Below, piece after piece: positions 1-12,342 of a DNA stretch of 64,000 nt (position 1 is its first letter; each line of letters begins with the position of its first letter). Below the pieces are notes generated by a model. That model searched no databases. It was given only the letters and a program-made list of their open reading frames with translations, and was not told where the DNA came from. The position numbers and the translations under genes were made by a program. Location of the stretch: NCBI RefSeq assembly GCF_002865645.1, contig NW_020194659.1, forward strand, positions 128,688 to 192,687, written 5' to 3'. Source of the stretch: Hyaloscypha bicolor E. Taxonomy: Eukaryota > Ascomycota > Leotiomycetes > Helotiales > Hyaloscyphaceae.

Positions 1-174
1 GTAATTAGGTTAATATTACCTTTCTATTTTTTTTATCTATATGTATTTATCCTATAGTTCTATTATACTAAATCCTTAGGATTAAGCTTTTCTTAATATA
101 TATATGATTTATAGTAAGAGAGATTTAAAGATAAGGTAGTTTATAGTAAGTTTATAGAAAGGATTTAGTAATAA

Positions 175-300
175 AGATATCCAGATACCTGGTTTAGATA
201 CTAGATACCTAGTTTAAATACCAGATATCTAGTTTAGATATTAGATACCCTAGTTTAGATACTAGATATCTAGTTCAGATACTAGATACTCCAGATATCT
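175..300. repeat. Tandem array of about 20-bp units (TAGATACTAGATACC type)
   Basis: About six imperfect copies of a unit like AGTTTAGATACTAGATACCT. The element at 49 kb has no such array at the equivalent leader position, so this is a local expansion. Very similar TATCTAGTATCTAGATATC words make up the array at 25449-25640. Confidence 0.8.
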
Positions 301-639
301 AGGAATATTATAGGTATTAAAGTAAATATTTTGCCCTTAAATATTTCGTTTATAATAAGAAATTTAGGAAGTGAAATATTATAATTCCGGGAGGGTCTAA
401 AGCTTAAAGAACTCAATTTAATAATAAAATTAAAGTAGTAGTTAAAGAGCTTTAAGGGCATATATAGAGTATATATTCCGGAAAGAGTATCCCGTAAATA
501 CGGGTATTATATAAATAGAAAAGATAGGTTTCAAGAAAGTAGTCTTGGGGCCAAAAGAAGTTAGTTTTAAAGAATAATAGATAATTAAATAAATAGATAG
601 CCAAATAGCTAACTGCTTATTAATTAGCAAGAACTAGAG

Positions 640-835
640 TCTCTTTTTTTAGGCTACCGGATACTTTATAAAGTTAACGAGTAATTCTCTCCTTTAATAA
701 AATAGTTATTAGTTCTTGGCAAGAGTTAGCTATTTTCTTTCTTAGGCTACCGGATATTTCATAAAGTTAATAGGTAATTCCCTTCTTTAATATAGACTAG
801 TTTAATTTTGCTATAGGCTACCGGATATTTCTTTA
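640..835 (-). repeat. Leader tandem repeats of the Copia element
   Basis: The motif AGGCTACCGGATA recurs at about 651, 744 and 815, each followed by a similar TTTCATAAAGTTAA-type stretch, so units are about 70-95 bp. The Copia copies at 49.4-49.6 kb, 60.2-60.4 kb and (minus strand) 41.15-41.4 kb carry comparable two-unit repeats in the same place, just inside the 5' LTR. Role unknown. Confidence 0.7.
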
Positions 836-880
836 GCTCAAAAGATTCTATTTTCTAATCTATATATATAAACTAATTAG

Positions 881-1180
881 TATTAGTTTACTAGTAATAT
901 ATAGTACTATTATATAAGTCGTGAAATACTATTTATATATAGTTAGTAAAGTTATTATTATTTAGAAATAGGAATTATAGTATTATAGTATTAATATACT
1001 ATTCCTAAATTTACTAAGCCTAAAGGGATCTAGTTTACTAGTCAAGTTATTAATAGGATGCGAGGTTATATAACTATATCCCGTATCCCATATCTCATTA
1101 CTTATATTTTATTACCTATATTCCATATCCCGTATCCCGTAACTATATATATAATTCCCAAAGAAATAGCTATACTAATA
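881..1180 (-). repeat. Copia LTR (5' LTR of the left minus-strand element)
   Basis: 300 bp. Read on the minus strand it starts TATTAGTATAGC and ends AAACTAATA, the RIP forms of TG...CA. It matches LTRs at 47562-47848, 49017-49313 and 54892-55188 and holds the repeated CGGGATA-type heptamers typical of that subfamily. The sequence to its left continues with CTAATTAGTT, the same bases that follow the 5' LTR at 49313, so it is a 5' LTR and not a solo LTR. Confidence 0.85.
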
Positions 1181-1279
1181 ATAATATCTTTTATAAGCTA
1201 CTTATTTTATAAACTATTTTTCTTTTTATAATATCCTTTTTATAAACTATTATATATTAAACTAGATATAATTCTATAA

Positions 1280-3173
1280 AATATATAATAGTAGAATATA
1301 TTAAAATAATTCTTTTATTAGATTTATCTAATTTAATTATTTTATAAATAATAATAATTTTAAGAAATTAGTAAGAAAATAGAAATATAGAATTAACTTG
1401 AATTTTACTAAAATAAATAAAATAACTAAGTTCTTAAATACTAAACTATTTTAATATATTTTTTATAAAATAGTTAATAATAACTTCTAGAAACTATTTA
1501 GATATAATTTTAAGAACTTTATTTATTAAAGAAACTTTAATAAGTTTAAGCTTCTGGAAATATTATATTTATATAAGACTTTTTAATATAATAATATATT
1601 TATATAATAAAATAATAATACTAATACTATTATAAATACTTTATATACTATTATAAAATATATATATATATATAATTAAATAAGAATATATTAGTAACTA
1701 AACTAGATTTTATTAAGAAACTAATCTTATTAGGCTTTATTATTTTTATAAAAAACAAATATCTAGAATCTATTATTTTTAATATTTTTATATTATTATT
1801 TCTTATATTATTTTCTTTATTATTATATTCTATATCTTTACTAGATTTATATATTAATATAAAAGCTTTAAAAGTAAATAATATACTTTTATTACTATTA
1901 CTATTATAACTATATTTAAATAATTTCTAATTTCCTTTAATTATAAAACTTATTAGGAAAGTTACTAAGATTTATACTAAAAAATAAAAATATAATAAAT
2001 CTAATAATAATTTTAATTATAAACTATTATTTTTCTTAATATTTACTAATATATAAAGCTTCTATAAAAAATACTAATATAAGCTTTTTTTATTATACTA
2101 AAAGAACTAGCCTAAAACTATTTCTATAATAACTAGCTCTTTTAATATATATATAAAAAAGCTTATATTAATATTTATAGTTTCTTTAAAGGCCTTAAAT
2201 TCAAATATCGGAATTTAGATAAATAAAATACTATTATATTAGTTTCTATAATAGTTAAATTTCCGGAAAAGATAATATTTGAGACTATTTAATTACTAAT
2301 TAATAAATTATATTAACTATAATATAGTTTTATATCTAACTTATAAAATATTAAATTTCTTTATAATAAAATTATTACCTTTTATTAAAACTCTCGAATA
2401 TATAGATATATAATCTTAAACTATTTTATAAATCTCGGCTAGCTTATTAATAAGCTCTAGTTATTTATTATTATATATAAGAGTAAATAATAAGCTAATT
2501 CCGAAATCTTCTTTACTAATTAATAATACTATTTTTAAAATTCTTTAAGTTATTATTTCTCCGGAAATTATTAATACGAATCTAGCTATAACTTCGGAAT
2601 TTATAATAACTATTTCAAGTTTTATAATTATAATAATTATATCCCGAAATTATATTTTATATATAAGAAACCCAAATATTATTTATAGAAATATATATTA
2701 GAGAAATAAGAGACTAAAAAAGCTTAATTTAAGAATAGAAATATTTATTAGTTTAGATCTCGAAATATTTATAATTTTAATAAATACTTTAGTAATACTT
2801 ATATATAATATATTACTAAAGCTAAAGGCAAAAATAATAATAAAAGTAATAAGAATAAACTAGTAAATAATACTTTTAAGGCTTTATTAATAGAAATAAA
2901 TAAAAAAAGAAAAATACTATTTAGATTTTTATTTTACTTTAGTTAAGAGCTTTTTAGCTACTTTTATTACTTTTATTTTACTAATAATTATAGCTAATAC
3001 TCTTATAAATAACCTTATTTCTTTTTCTTTTATATATTAGATAATAAGTAAAAATTATATTTTAAAATCTATTAAATTCTTAATAAAAAATACCTAAACT
3101 TTTATAATTAATAATATATTAAAATATAATACTTACTATTTTTATAGAATTATAATTAATACTAGAGCCTTTA
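1280..3173 (+). pseudogene. Copia A gag and start of protease (dead)
   Basis: Collinear with 49890-51755 of the Copia copy at 49 kb. The gag part shows a former CCHC zinc knuckle near 2650-2720 whose Cys codons have partly become Tyr, as expected when TpG mutates to TpA. The following basic, Asn/Lys-rich stretch ends about 2950. From about 3080 the frame matches the N-terminal lead into a Copia aspartic protease and reaches an 'INTRA' form of the DTGA active-site motif at about 3150-3170, exactly where the chromodomain Gypsy insertion cuts it. Many TAA and TAG stops; no start codon can be assigned. Confidence 0.75.
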
Positions 3174-3433
3174 TATTATAGTTATTATAATATATAGTAC
3201 TAGTAGAAGTTAGACTAGAGCTAGAAAAGTATCTAGTATTTAAGTAAGGTATTTATAATTATCTAATTATTATATATAACCCCGAGCTTAAGCTAGTATA
3301 TAGGCCTATATATAGCTCGTAATTATTTAGATCTGAGGCTTTTTTAAGATTCTCTTTTTTCTTTAGCTTTAAATTATTAAAATAGAAATAATCTAACTAT
3401 ATTTTTTAGGCCCTAGATCTTATATTTATAATA
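3174..3433 (+). repeat. 5' LTR of the chromodomain Gypsy element
   Basis: 260 bp, starting TATTATAG and ending TTTATAATA (from TG...CA after RIP). It differs from the 3' LTR (8980-9239) by many substitutions that, read by eye, are all transitions. The segment AGCTTTAAATT at 3365-3375 pairs with the primer site just inside the element. Confidence 0.93.
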
Positions 3434-3434
3434 T

Positions 3435-3445
3435 AATTCAAAGCT
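3435..3445 (+). promoter_or_regulatory. Putative self-primer binding site of the chromodomain Gypsy element
   Basis: AATTCAAAGCT begins one base after the 5' LTR. Its reverse complement, AGCTTTGAATT, matches the LTR at 3365-3375 at 10 of 11 positions; the one difference is a G-to-A change in TpG context, as RIP would make. Tf1/sushi-type chromoviruses prime reverse transcription with their own transcript's 5' end. No usual tRNA-complementary TGG site is seen. Confidence 0.6.
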
Positions 3446-3599
3446 TATTTACTTCTTTATACTATAGCTATTCCCATACTAATTAACTAATATTAGAATA
3501 AAAGAAAGCCTTAGAATAACTAGATAAGAAAGCCCTAAACTAGCTAGGTAAGCAGATAGGCTAGTAACCTTATTACTAAATAAAGACCTATAAGAAAGC

Positions 3600-4860
3600 A
3601 AGTCTCAGAATAATTAGGTAAGTTAGAAGAAGCTATAGTACGAGATATTACTAGTATATTACTAGAAAGTAAACTAGAACTTCTTATTAAGTTTCCTAAA
3701 GAATCCGAATATTTCATTAATACTTATAGTAAAAGAAATACTTTTTTTTAAAGAACTAAAAAAGAAAAGAAACTTGCCCTATTAAAAGCAAACTTCTAAA
3801 AGTTATTCTAAAGCCTAGAGGCTTTATATAAGGAAATTATTAAGCTAATTCTAAAGACATATAATATTCTTGCCTATAGTAAGAATTATTATAATTAGCT
3901 AAGAGAAATTAAGTAAGTCTTATAAAAGAATAAAGCTATTATTAAGAAGCTTATTATATAGCCTATAGGAATAACTGGTTTTCTTATTCTAGAAAGTAGA
4001 TATTTAATTAAATTCCCTAATTCTTTTATTTTTAAAGATATAACTAAGGATAATATTATCTTTAATAATTAGTTAATTCAGATTAAGAATAAGCTTTATA
4101 ATAACTCTAATACTTACTAAATAGAAAACCTTAAGATTATTTATATTTCCGGCTATATAAATAGCTATATTCTTATACTAATTTTCCCCTACCTGAATTA
4201 GGATAATTAATATATATATAAGACTATTAAAGAACTATATACTTACCTAGAGGAGCTATATAGTAACCCAAATAAGAAATATAATACTTGGCAAGCCTTT
4301 AAGGAGCTATTTATAAAGAAGGGCCAGATTTTTTAGGAATTCTATATCCTATTCCTAAAATATATAATAGACAGAAATATTAACTTATAGGACCTTAAAA
4401 ATAACCTAAATAATAAGCTTACCTAGAAGCTCTAAGAGGCTATAGCTATATACTATAATAACCTGGCTATTTATATTATAGAATTCATATAATATTATAT
4501 TATAAATAACTAGTAAATCCGAGCTTATTATAAAAAGAAAGACTAAGTATTTAAGAAAGCTAATAAAAGTATAAATAAGTCAAGTTTAGGAGGTGCTCCT
4601 TATATAAAGCCTGCTTCCAAGACCCTAGTAATAAATAAGCCTATTATCCCGAAGTCCGGATTCTTAGATCTCAAATACTATAACTATAATAGATTTAGTT
4701 ATATATCTAGAAGCTATCTAGAGCCTAAGACCAAGTATATAAAGCAAGTCTTAGTAGCCAAGCTAGTAGTACTTATTATAAGTAAGCTATTTAAGAATAT
4801 AGAATAAGGAAACGAGGACCCCTAAAGGAAGTTTCCTCTTTAGGGCCATATTATATAAAT
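3600..4860 (+). pseudogene. Chromodomain Gypsy gag (dead)
   Basis: Follows the leader after the 5' LTR. The C-terminal zinc knuckle is still recognisable at 676-717 of the 4-kb block (4676-4717): the CX2CX4HX4C spacing is intact, but all three Cys codons and the His codon have become TAT or TAC. This is the expected outcome of TpG-to-TpA and CpA-to-TpA mutation. Upstream is a Lys- and Glu-rich capsid-like region with many TAA and TAG stops. The true start codon cannot be identified, since ATG itself is a RIP target. Confidence 0.7.
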
Positions 4861-4889
4861 ATAATAGAAGTTAATTTAAGCTAGTTACT

Positions 4890-7800
4890 AGGAAATAAAG
4901 CATTTATATTTCCTTATATAGTTAGTAATAATAAATTAGGTATTAAGATTTCTTTTCTTATTAATACTAAAATAAACGAATATATTTTTATTAATTCCAA
5001 ATTCATAAGAATAATTAAATAATTTCTAGATATTAAGCCTATTTAATTAGTATTACCCTATAATATAAAAGAATTTAATAGTAAATAGGCCATATTTATT
5101 ACTTATTATATTAAGCTTATATTCTTAATTAATAAATAAAAGATTCTAGTACCTATACTAGTTATAAGACTAGGAAAGTATAATATGATTTTGAAATAGT
5201 AGTAGTTTATAAGTACTAGTATTCTAATTAATTATAAGAATAAAAGATTAATCTAGTTAGATAATTAGTCTAGAAAGAAGAATTAGGATAAGGTCCTAAT
5301 TACTATATATAAGAACTTGGAACCTAGAAAAAGTAACTAGTACTAAGAAGATATAAATAAAAAAGATAAAGCTATAGCTATAGATAAGTTCTAGAGATTT
5401 TAGCTTATAAAAAGGAAACCTTTTCTTTCTCTTTCTAATCCGGACTCAGAAAGCCATATATAGTAAAAGAATTAAGCTTAATACTATAGAGAAATACAGG
5501 TAGCCTTAGGAAATATAAAGGTTTCTCCTAAGCCAGAAACAGGAATATTAAAACTATATTATCTAAAAGAAAGCTATAAGAGCTAATTAGGGCCTATAGT
5601 TAATATTATAGGTATCTCGCCAGCTGCTTTTTAGATAAATCTATAGAAGAAGAAGAACCTTTTTTTTATAATATTATTTTTCGAGATTAATAAAAAGCTA
5701 GAATTATAGTAAAAGAACGAGTTTATTTAGGGCAAATAATAATTAGGAAAGACGGAGTTATAATAGCTAGTAAGAGTCTTACTAGAGAAATTTAAGGATT
5801 TTGCAGATATTTTCTTAAAAAAAGTATTAAATATCTTATTCCCGTATTAACTATATAATTATAAGATTCAGATTAATAATTCCAAAGGCCCAGAGAGCCT
5901 AGGATATTCCCTGCTTTATTAATAGTTAACCTATAAGCTATAGGAGATTAAGTATTTCCTTAAAAAGAACCTTTAATAAGGCTTTATTAAGCCAAGCCAG
6001 TTTTTTTTATATCCCTAATTCTTTTTATAAAGAAGACTAATGGAGCTTTCTAATTCTATATTAACTATTATAAGCTAAATAACTTAATATAGAAGAATTA
6101 TTATTTTCTTTTCCTTATTTATAAGACCCTTATATAACTAGCTTAAGCTAAGATCTATATAAAGCTAGATATTTGGTAAGTATTCTATTAGATTTAAATA
6201 AACCCAGAATTAGAAGAACTTATAATATTTCATATGAGATATAGGGCTTATAAATATAAAGTTTTTTAGAAAGGCCTAACTAATAGCCCTATTATATATT
6301 AGAGGTATATAAATAATATTCTTTTTAATTACTTTAATATCTTTTATATAGCTTATTTAGATAATATCCTAATTTACTCGAATAATTCCCTAAAATATAA
6401 AGACTATATATAAAAAGTTCTTTAGTAATTACGGGATATTAGTCTCTAAGCAAATATTAAGAAATCAGAATTTAAGATTACTTATATAAAGTACCTAGGC
6501 TTTATTATCTCTACTAGAGATATTAAAATAAACCCAGATAAAATAGTAGTTATTAAGAACTAGTAATTACTAAAAATAGTTAAAGAAATATAAGGCTTTC
6601 TGGGTTTTTACAACTTTTATTAGTACTTTATTACGAAATATAGCCATATAGTAAAGCCCCTAATAGCTCTAATATATAAGAAAGTTCTATTTAAATAAAT
6701 AGATTAGTATTAAGAAAATTTTACTAAGCTAAAGCAAACTATACTCTTGGTACTAATTCTATACTATTATAACCCGAATTTCCTTACTATAATTAAGACA
6801 AATATATTAAATAGAGTTATAGCTAGTATTTTCTTATAATAAGATCCCTATATAAGACTCTAGTATCCGGTAGTATTCTTTTCTAAGACTATATAGTTAG
6901 TAAAGCTAAATTATAATATTTATAATAAAGAGATACTTATTATTATTCTTTTCTTAACTAAATAGCAAGCAGAACTAGAAGGCCTATAGGAGGCACTTTT
7001 TATAATTTATTTAGATTACTAAGCTCTCGAGTACTTTATAACTATAAAGAAGCTTTTAGTAAGATAAGCTTATTAGATAAAATATCTTTCCTATTACTAT
7101 TTCAAGTTTATATATTAGGTAAATAAGTCAAATAAATAAGCAAATGCCCTAAATAAGAAGTATAAGAATATAATTGCCTAGAATAAGATAATAATAGCCT
7201 ATTAGACCCAAATTCTTCTCTTATAATAAAAGATTAATAATAATATTATATAGGATCTCTAGTTAGCCCTAATTAAGGCCTTAGTAAGCCTAGCTTAGAA
7301 AGAAACCCAGTATAATAATATCTAGCTAGTAAATAAACTATTAAGCAAGAACCAAAAGTTATTAGAGCTAGAAAAGCTATAGGATAAGGCAAGAAATAAG
7401 AAGAAAGGCACTTGAATATTATAAGACGGCCTTTTCTTATAATATAGTAAACTATTTATATCTAATAATATAATAATATCCGAAATACTCTTATATACTA
7501 CTCTTATTTAAAAGGCATATATATAGCCCCTAATAGGATATCTAGGGCAAGCCAAGCTTTAATAGCTTCTTTAGGCCCGCTATTACTAGCTAGATTAAGA
7601 TATAGATATTAATTAGTATAGAAATAACTATTATACTTATTAATAATCCTATATTTCCAGAAATAAGAAACTAGGGCTCTTGTATTTATTACTAGTCTCT
7701 AATTATTTCTAGTAATATATATTAGTAAATTTTAAAAAATGCCTAGAAAATAGGAATAAGTATAATATAGTAATAATTTTTATTAATTATCTAGGCAAGT

Positions 7801-8800
7801 ACCCTATTATAATTCTTATTTAAGATATAGTAATAACTAAAGAATTAGTATTCCTATTTCTTACTTATATAATTTACTAAGTTAGTATTCCGGAAATAAT
7901 AGTATCTAATTAAAGCCCCTAGTTTATATTAGATTTCTGGAGCGAGTTCTATAAATATATTAATATAAAGCTCAAGTTATTAATTACTAACTATTTCTAA
8001 ACTAATAGCCAGATAGAGATTATTAACTAGTACTTTAACTAATAGCTATATTCCTATATAAATTATTACTAGAATAATTAGAATAAATAAGTAGTAATAA
8101 TTAATTACTAGTAAATAGCTCTAGTTTATAAAACTATAGGCTAATTCCCGTTTCTTATAGAAAAGAACTATAAACTACAGATATTATTTAACTAGAAAAC
8201 CCAAGTATAATTAGGTATCCTAAAGAAAGAGTTAAATAAATAGGAGATAAAAGCCCTAGTAATATGGCTTTATAAATTATAGTAAAAGATATAGGAAAAT
8301 ATAATATAAATACAAGAATATTATATTACTTAAGCTAATAAATACTATTAACTAGTAAACTTTAGAATAGGAAATAAGATATAAATTACTACTAAATACT
8401 AGAAAAATAATTATTCGAGCCGCAAGCTAGCTTACTAAATAAAAGAACTATATGAAATCCTGAAATAAATAGGATATTTCTTTAGGTATAAGCTTCCGGA
8501 ATTAATAAGAATATATCCGGTATTTTATATAGAGAAGCTATATAAAGACCTAGGTAATTCCTTTCCCGAATAAGTAAATCCGGAGCTTCTATTATTAGAA
8601 CTATAAGACAGGGAAATAAAATATAAAATTCAAGAGATATAAGTAGTAAAACTACTTTATAAGAAGCTAAAATACCGAGTTTAGTAAAAAGAATAAGACC
8701 CAGATCCGGAGTAGTATCCTGCTTCCTTATTAAGTAATAGTACCCTAGCTTTTTAGAGCTTCTATAATAAAAATCCCGAATAGTTAGGACTGCTCTAGAA
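4890..8800 (+). pseudogene. Chromodomain Gypsy pol: protease, RT, RNase H, integrase, chromodomain (dead)
   Basis: The protease active site appears as 'INTK' (from a DTGA motif) near 4960, followed by an LGKYNMIL-type tail near 5180. The RT shows the 'KKTNGAF.FYINYYKLN' block at about 6027-6090 and the catalytic box as YLDN at 6354-6365, where the second Asp is now Asn. RNase H has the LNYNIYNKE block near 6900-6940. The integrase zinc-finger region is at about 7480-7610 and the core, with an IVSN form of the IVSD motif, at about 7780-8050. A chromodomain with the 'DPDPE.YPAS' signature lies at about 8640-8760. Such chromodomains can steer integration to heterochromatin. Dozens of stops make it non-functional. 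Confidence 0.88.
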
Positions 8801-8875
8801 TCTCTCTTATTAGTTAGACTATATCAAGAATAATATATTACTAGAATTATATAATATAGACGGAAATCCTTTAAA

Positions 8876-8911
8876 GTTATATATAAAAGGCCCTGGCCTT
8901 TAATATATAAC
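8876..8911. repeat. 36-bp palindrome, copy in the 3' region of the chromodomain Gypsy element
   Basis: GTTATATATAAAAGGC, a two-to-four-base centre, then the near-complement ending AATATATAAC. It lies between the chromodomain and the 3' LTR. It belongs to a family of ten copies in this window, found in three unrelated retroelement families. Confidence 0.8.
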
Positions 8912-8964
8912 CTATAACTTAGAAATTTAATAGAGACTTTCGAAGCTCAGGGACGAGCTTATTT

Positions 8965-8979
8965 TAAGAGAGGGAGTAA
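8965..8979 (+). promoter_or_regulatory. Polypurine tract of the chromodomain Gypsy element
   Basis: AAGAGAGGGAGTAA abuts the 3' LTR start at 8980. This is the expected plus-strand primer. It resembles the tract of the mini LTR element at 30818-30831. Confidence 0.75.
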
Positions 8980-9239
8980 TATTACGGTTATTATAATATA
9001 TAGTACTAGTAGGGATTAGACTAGAGCTAGAGAGGTATCTGGTATCTAAATAAGGTATTTATAATTATCTAATTATTATATATAACCCCGAGTTTAAGCT
9101 AGTATATAAGCTCATATATAGCTCGTAATTATTTAGATCCAAGACTTCTTTGAGATTCTCTTCTTTCTTTAGCTTTAAATTATTAAAATAAAGATAATCT
9201 AACTATATTTTCTAGGCCCTAGATTTTATATTTATAATA
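8980..9239 (+). repeat. 3' LTR of the chromodomain Gypsy element
   Basis: 260 bp, the same length as the 5' LTR; starts TATTACGGTT and ends TTTATAATA. The target duplication CTTTA follows at 9240-9244, after which the Copia A protease reading resumes. Confidence 0.93.
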
Positions 9240-12230
9240 CTTTAGATACTTAATTATTAGTTCTAACTAATTCCAAGCTTTTTAGTAAACTAATAATAGT
9301 ATTAAACTTAATAAAACTACTAAAAATTAAATTAATATCTAGTTTAGTATTAGATCTATATCTTTTATTAGATCTATAATAATAAATATATTAATTAGGT
9401 AAGTATAATTTCATATTATATTTTTAAAGACTTTATTTTTACCTAGCTTAGCTAATATAAATAAGCTAGAAATCTATTTTAATAATCTTATTAATTATTT
9501 TATTATTTCTATTAGAAAATATATACTTATAATATAATATTTCGAATATTCTTTCCTATTTTAAAATACTATATTATAAGACTTTATTTTCGAATTCTTT
9601 ATTTATAATTCTTGCTTTCTTATAAAAATTAAATTATAATATCTATATTATTATTTTAATTATTTATTTATTAGTAAACTCTAAAATATACTAAAATAAA
9701 TAGGCTATAATATTAATATAAAAGCCCTTAAGTACTTTATAAAGTATTATAAATAATACTAGAAATATAGCTAATTATTTAAATAATTCAAGTTTAACCT
9801 AAAAAATAATATTAGCTTTATTTTATTATTATTAATATTTTTTATATTTTTAATAAGCTTATATTTTATATTATTAATAAAAGTACTTAATATTAAGCCG
9901 GCTAATAGCTCTAGAATATTAATATAATATATATCTAAAATATATTTAAATAATATTAGATTAATAACTATTTAGGTTTTTCTAATTAGATTATAATAAA
10001 TACTAGAAAGTAGTTTATTAGTAAGAAATTCGCTTAGCTTATAAATATTATAGGAACCAAAATTAAAATTATTCTTATAAAAGCTTATAATTCTATTAGA
10101 ATTATAAAATATTACTATAGTTTAATCTAATATATTTATCTTATTATTATAGCTAAAATTAATAGAATTAATAAGAATACTATATTTTAAATAGCTTTTA
10201 AAGCTATTAATAACTTTATAGAATTTAATAATATTATTTTAACTTTTTTAATTTATAGTATTTTATCTTAAATAACTAAATATAATACTTTATTACTTAT
10301 TATATTATAGTAATTAATAGTATTTAAAAAGATAATAATAGAAATTTAGAAGCTTTAAGCTAGATATTAAATTATAAATACTTTAAATACCCGAAATAAT
10401 TCTAGTATTACTAATATCTATAAACTATTTCTAAATTTAAATATTTTTATTTAATATAAAAGAAATACTAATTAATCTAATAGTTAGAATAAACTATATA
10501 AACTAGTAGCTATTAATAAAAAGAACTATATACTAGCTTTATTATATAGTAATATTATCTTCTATTGAATTTCTATAAAGCTTTTTTATATAGGAAATAT
10601 TAAGGTTATTACTAATAGCCCTAAACCTAAATCTATTTCTAAATCTAATAATAAAACTAAAAGTAATATAAGTATAATTCCTTCTATTATTCCTGCTATT
10701 TTACTAAAGTATAATAGAGAATACTTTTATAAGACCTCGAATATTATAGTATTTTTATAAGATAATAAATTATATAAGAATTTCTATTAAATTAAAATTA
10801 TTAGTTTTCTAAAAAAGAATATATTTGAGGTTATTTTTAGATCTCAGATACTAAAAAAAATATATATCTTTAATTCCCGGTTTATTAATAAGATTAAAAA
10901 TAAGAATATAAAAAAAGAGCTTAAGAAATCGAGACTAGTTATTTAAGCTTATAATAATAATAAGAAATATATAGTATTAATATAATTACTTATTATCTAA
11001 TATATTAGCTAGAGAATTATCTTTAATATTATTATTATAATAATAAATACTATAGAATTATATTTATATAATATCTTATAAGCCTATATTTAATTAATAA
11101 TCTTACTTAATTATAATTTCTATATTAATTTATTTTATAAGCTTATTAAAGAACTAAATCTAAAAGATAATTCAATTTTAAAAGTTATAAAATTATTATA
11201 TAATATATTAGAAACTAGAAACTACTAGTTTAAGACTTATTATTTCTATTATATTAATAAGCTTTTTATAGAATAATTAACTTATAATTCTTATTTTCTT
11301 TATAATAAGTAATTCTTTAAAATTATTAGTCTTTAAACTAATAATTTTATAAAAGCAAAATAGCTAAAGCTTTATAAAACTAAGTTTTTAGCTAAGAAAT
11401 ATAAATTTCTTATTTTTAATTATAATCTCAAGTTTAATAAAGGTATTATTTATATAAATATTACTAGAATTACTCTTATATAGAAATACTAGTATAAAAA
11501 CCTCTGAATTATTTCTATAAAAAATACTATTATTATAAGTAATAAAAGTATTATTTATTAAAATTTCTTTATTAAAAACTAATATATTATTTAATATATT
11601 AGAGAAATATATATTATATTAGTTTATTAGCTAGAAGCTTTATATAACCTATTAATTATTACTTAAGCTATTAAATTCTCGGAAACTAATATAAAGATAC
11701 TTAATAAGTATATTTAATAATAAATTAAAAATATTACTAAAGAACTAAGATTTATAAAGCTAATAAAGAAATCCTTATATTTAATTATTTTTATAAATAC
11801 TTTATTTACAAATAATAGAAATCTTTTTTTCTAAATTAGATATAATCTAATTCTATTAAATAGAACTAAATATACTAATATTATCTAATAGTTCTTTATA
11901 AAATATAAGAAAGTTACTAGAAGTATTCTAGTTTTAGAACTTTATAATATAGCTTATAATTTTAATATAAGTACTTTAGTTAAATCTATAATTAATAAAA
12001 TACTAGAAATAGAATTATTATTAGTTATTTATATGAATTTGAAGTTATTATATAAATGCCTTATTAAATTAAATACTATTCGAGAGAAATACCTAATAAT
12101 TAATATAATATATTTTTACTAGATATATAAATAATAAGAGATTATTAAAATTAAATAAATTAAAAGAGAATTAAATTCTACTAATTTTATAATAAAATTA
12201 AAACTATTAAATACTTTCAAATATCTTATT
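9240..12230 (+). pseudogene. Copia A pol: protease remainder, integrase, RT, RNase H (dead)
   Basis: Collinear with 51760-54640 of the Copia copy at 49 kb. In order: the rest of the protease (9245-9560), the pre-integrase zinc-finger segment (about 9580-9800), integrase core (about 9820-10400), RT (about 10880-11750) and RNase H with a D/N-SK-LY block near 12030-12070. Stops are frequent, and this copy has lost more C and G than the copy at 49 kb. The 3' UTR follows and is cut by X1 at 12342. Confidence 0.8.
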
Positions 12231-12342
12231 AATATAAATATTATATATTTAGATATAGAGAAATAAATTAAATATAAATAGAATAAGAACTAAATATATA
12301 AATAAGAGAATATATATAAAGATTTCCTTAGTATTTAATATC

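Larger units (their letters stand above)
1..1180 (-). mobile_element. Copia-family LTR retrotransposon, 5' end only (minus strand), RIP-degraded, runs off left edge
   Basis: Read on the minus strand this is a 5' LTR (1180 down to 881) followed by an untranslated leader. The leader matches that of the Copia copy at 49314-49860: the stretch at 300-420 matches 49720-49790, and 1-170 resembles 49775-49860. It carries leader repeats (640-835) and a short-unit tandem array (175-300) that the 49-kb copy lacks. No coding part lies inside the window. Bases 1181-1185 (ATAAT) would be its target duplication on this side; the partner lies outside. It sits in the leader of the plus-strand Copia A. No open reading frame here is credible. 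Confidence 0.8.
3174..9239 (+). mobile_element. Chromodomain Gypsy (chromovirus) LTR retrotransposon, full length, RIP-degraded
   Basis: 6066 bp between perfect 5-bp target duplications CTTTA (3169-3173 and 9240-9244), with 260-bp LTRs at both ends. Domain order on the plus strand is gag, protease, reverse transcriptase, RNase H, integrase, chromodomain, which is the chromovirus order. A polypurine tract (8965-8979) precedes the 3' LTR. A primer site just inside the 5' LTR (3435-3445) is complementary to the LTR itself. It sits in the Copia A protease. It keeps more C and G than its host, consistent with a later arrival. Stops throughout; it is inactive. Confidence 0.93.

Noticed and set aside
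175..300. CRISPR array or telomeric/centromeric satellite
   Set aside because: Units are imperfect, contiguous and without spacers. No TTAGGG repeats are present and the array is only about 125 bp.
442..630. 62-codon open frame on the minus strand
   Set aside because: Lies in the untranslated leader of the left Copia element. Composition follows AT-rich background and no other Copia copy keeps this frame.
881..1180. Solo LTR
   Set aside because: The flanks ATTAG and ATAAT do not match, and the leftward sequence continues as the element's own leader, so it is the 5' LTR of an element extending out of the window.
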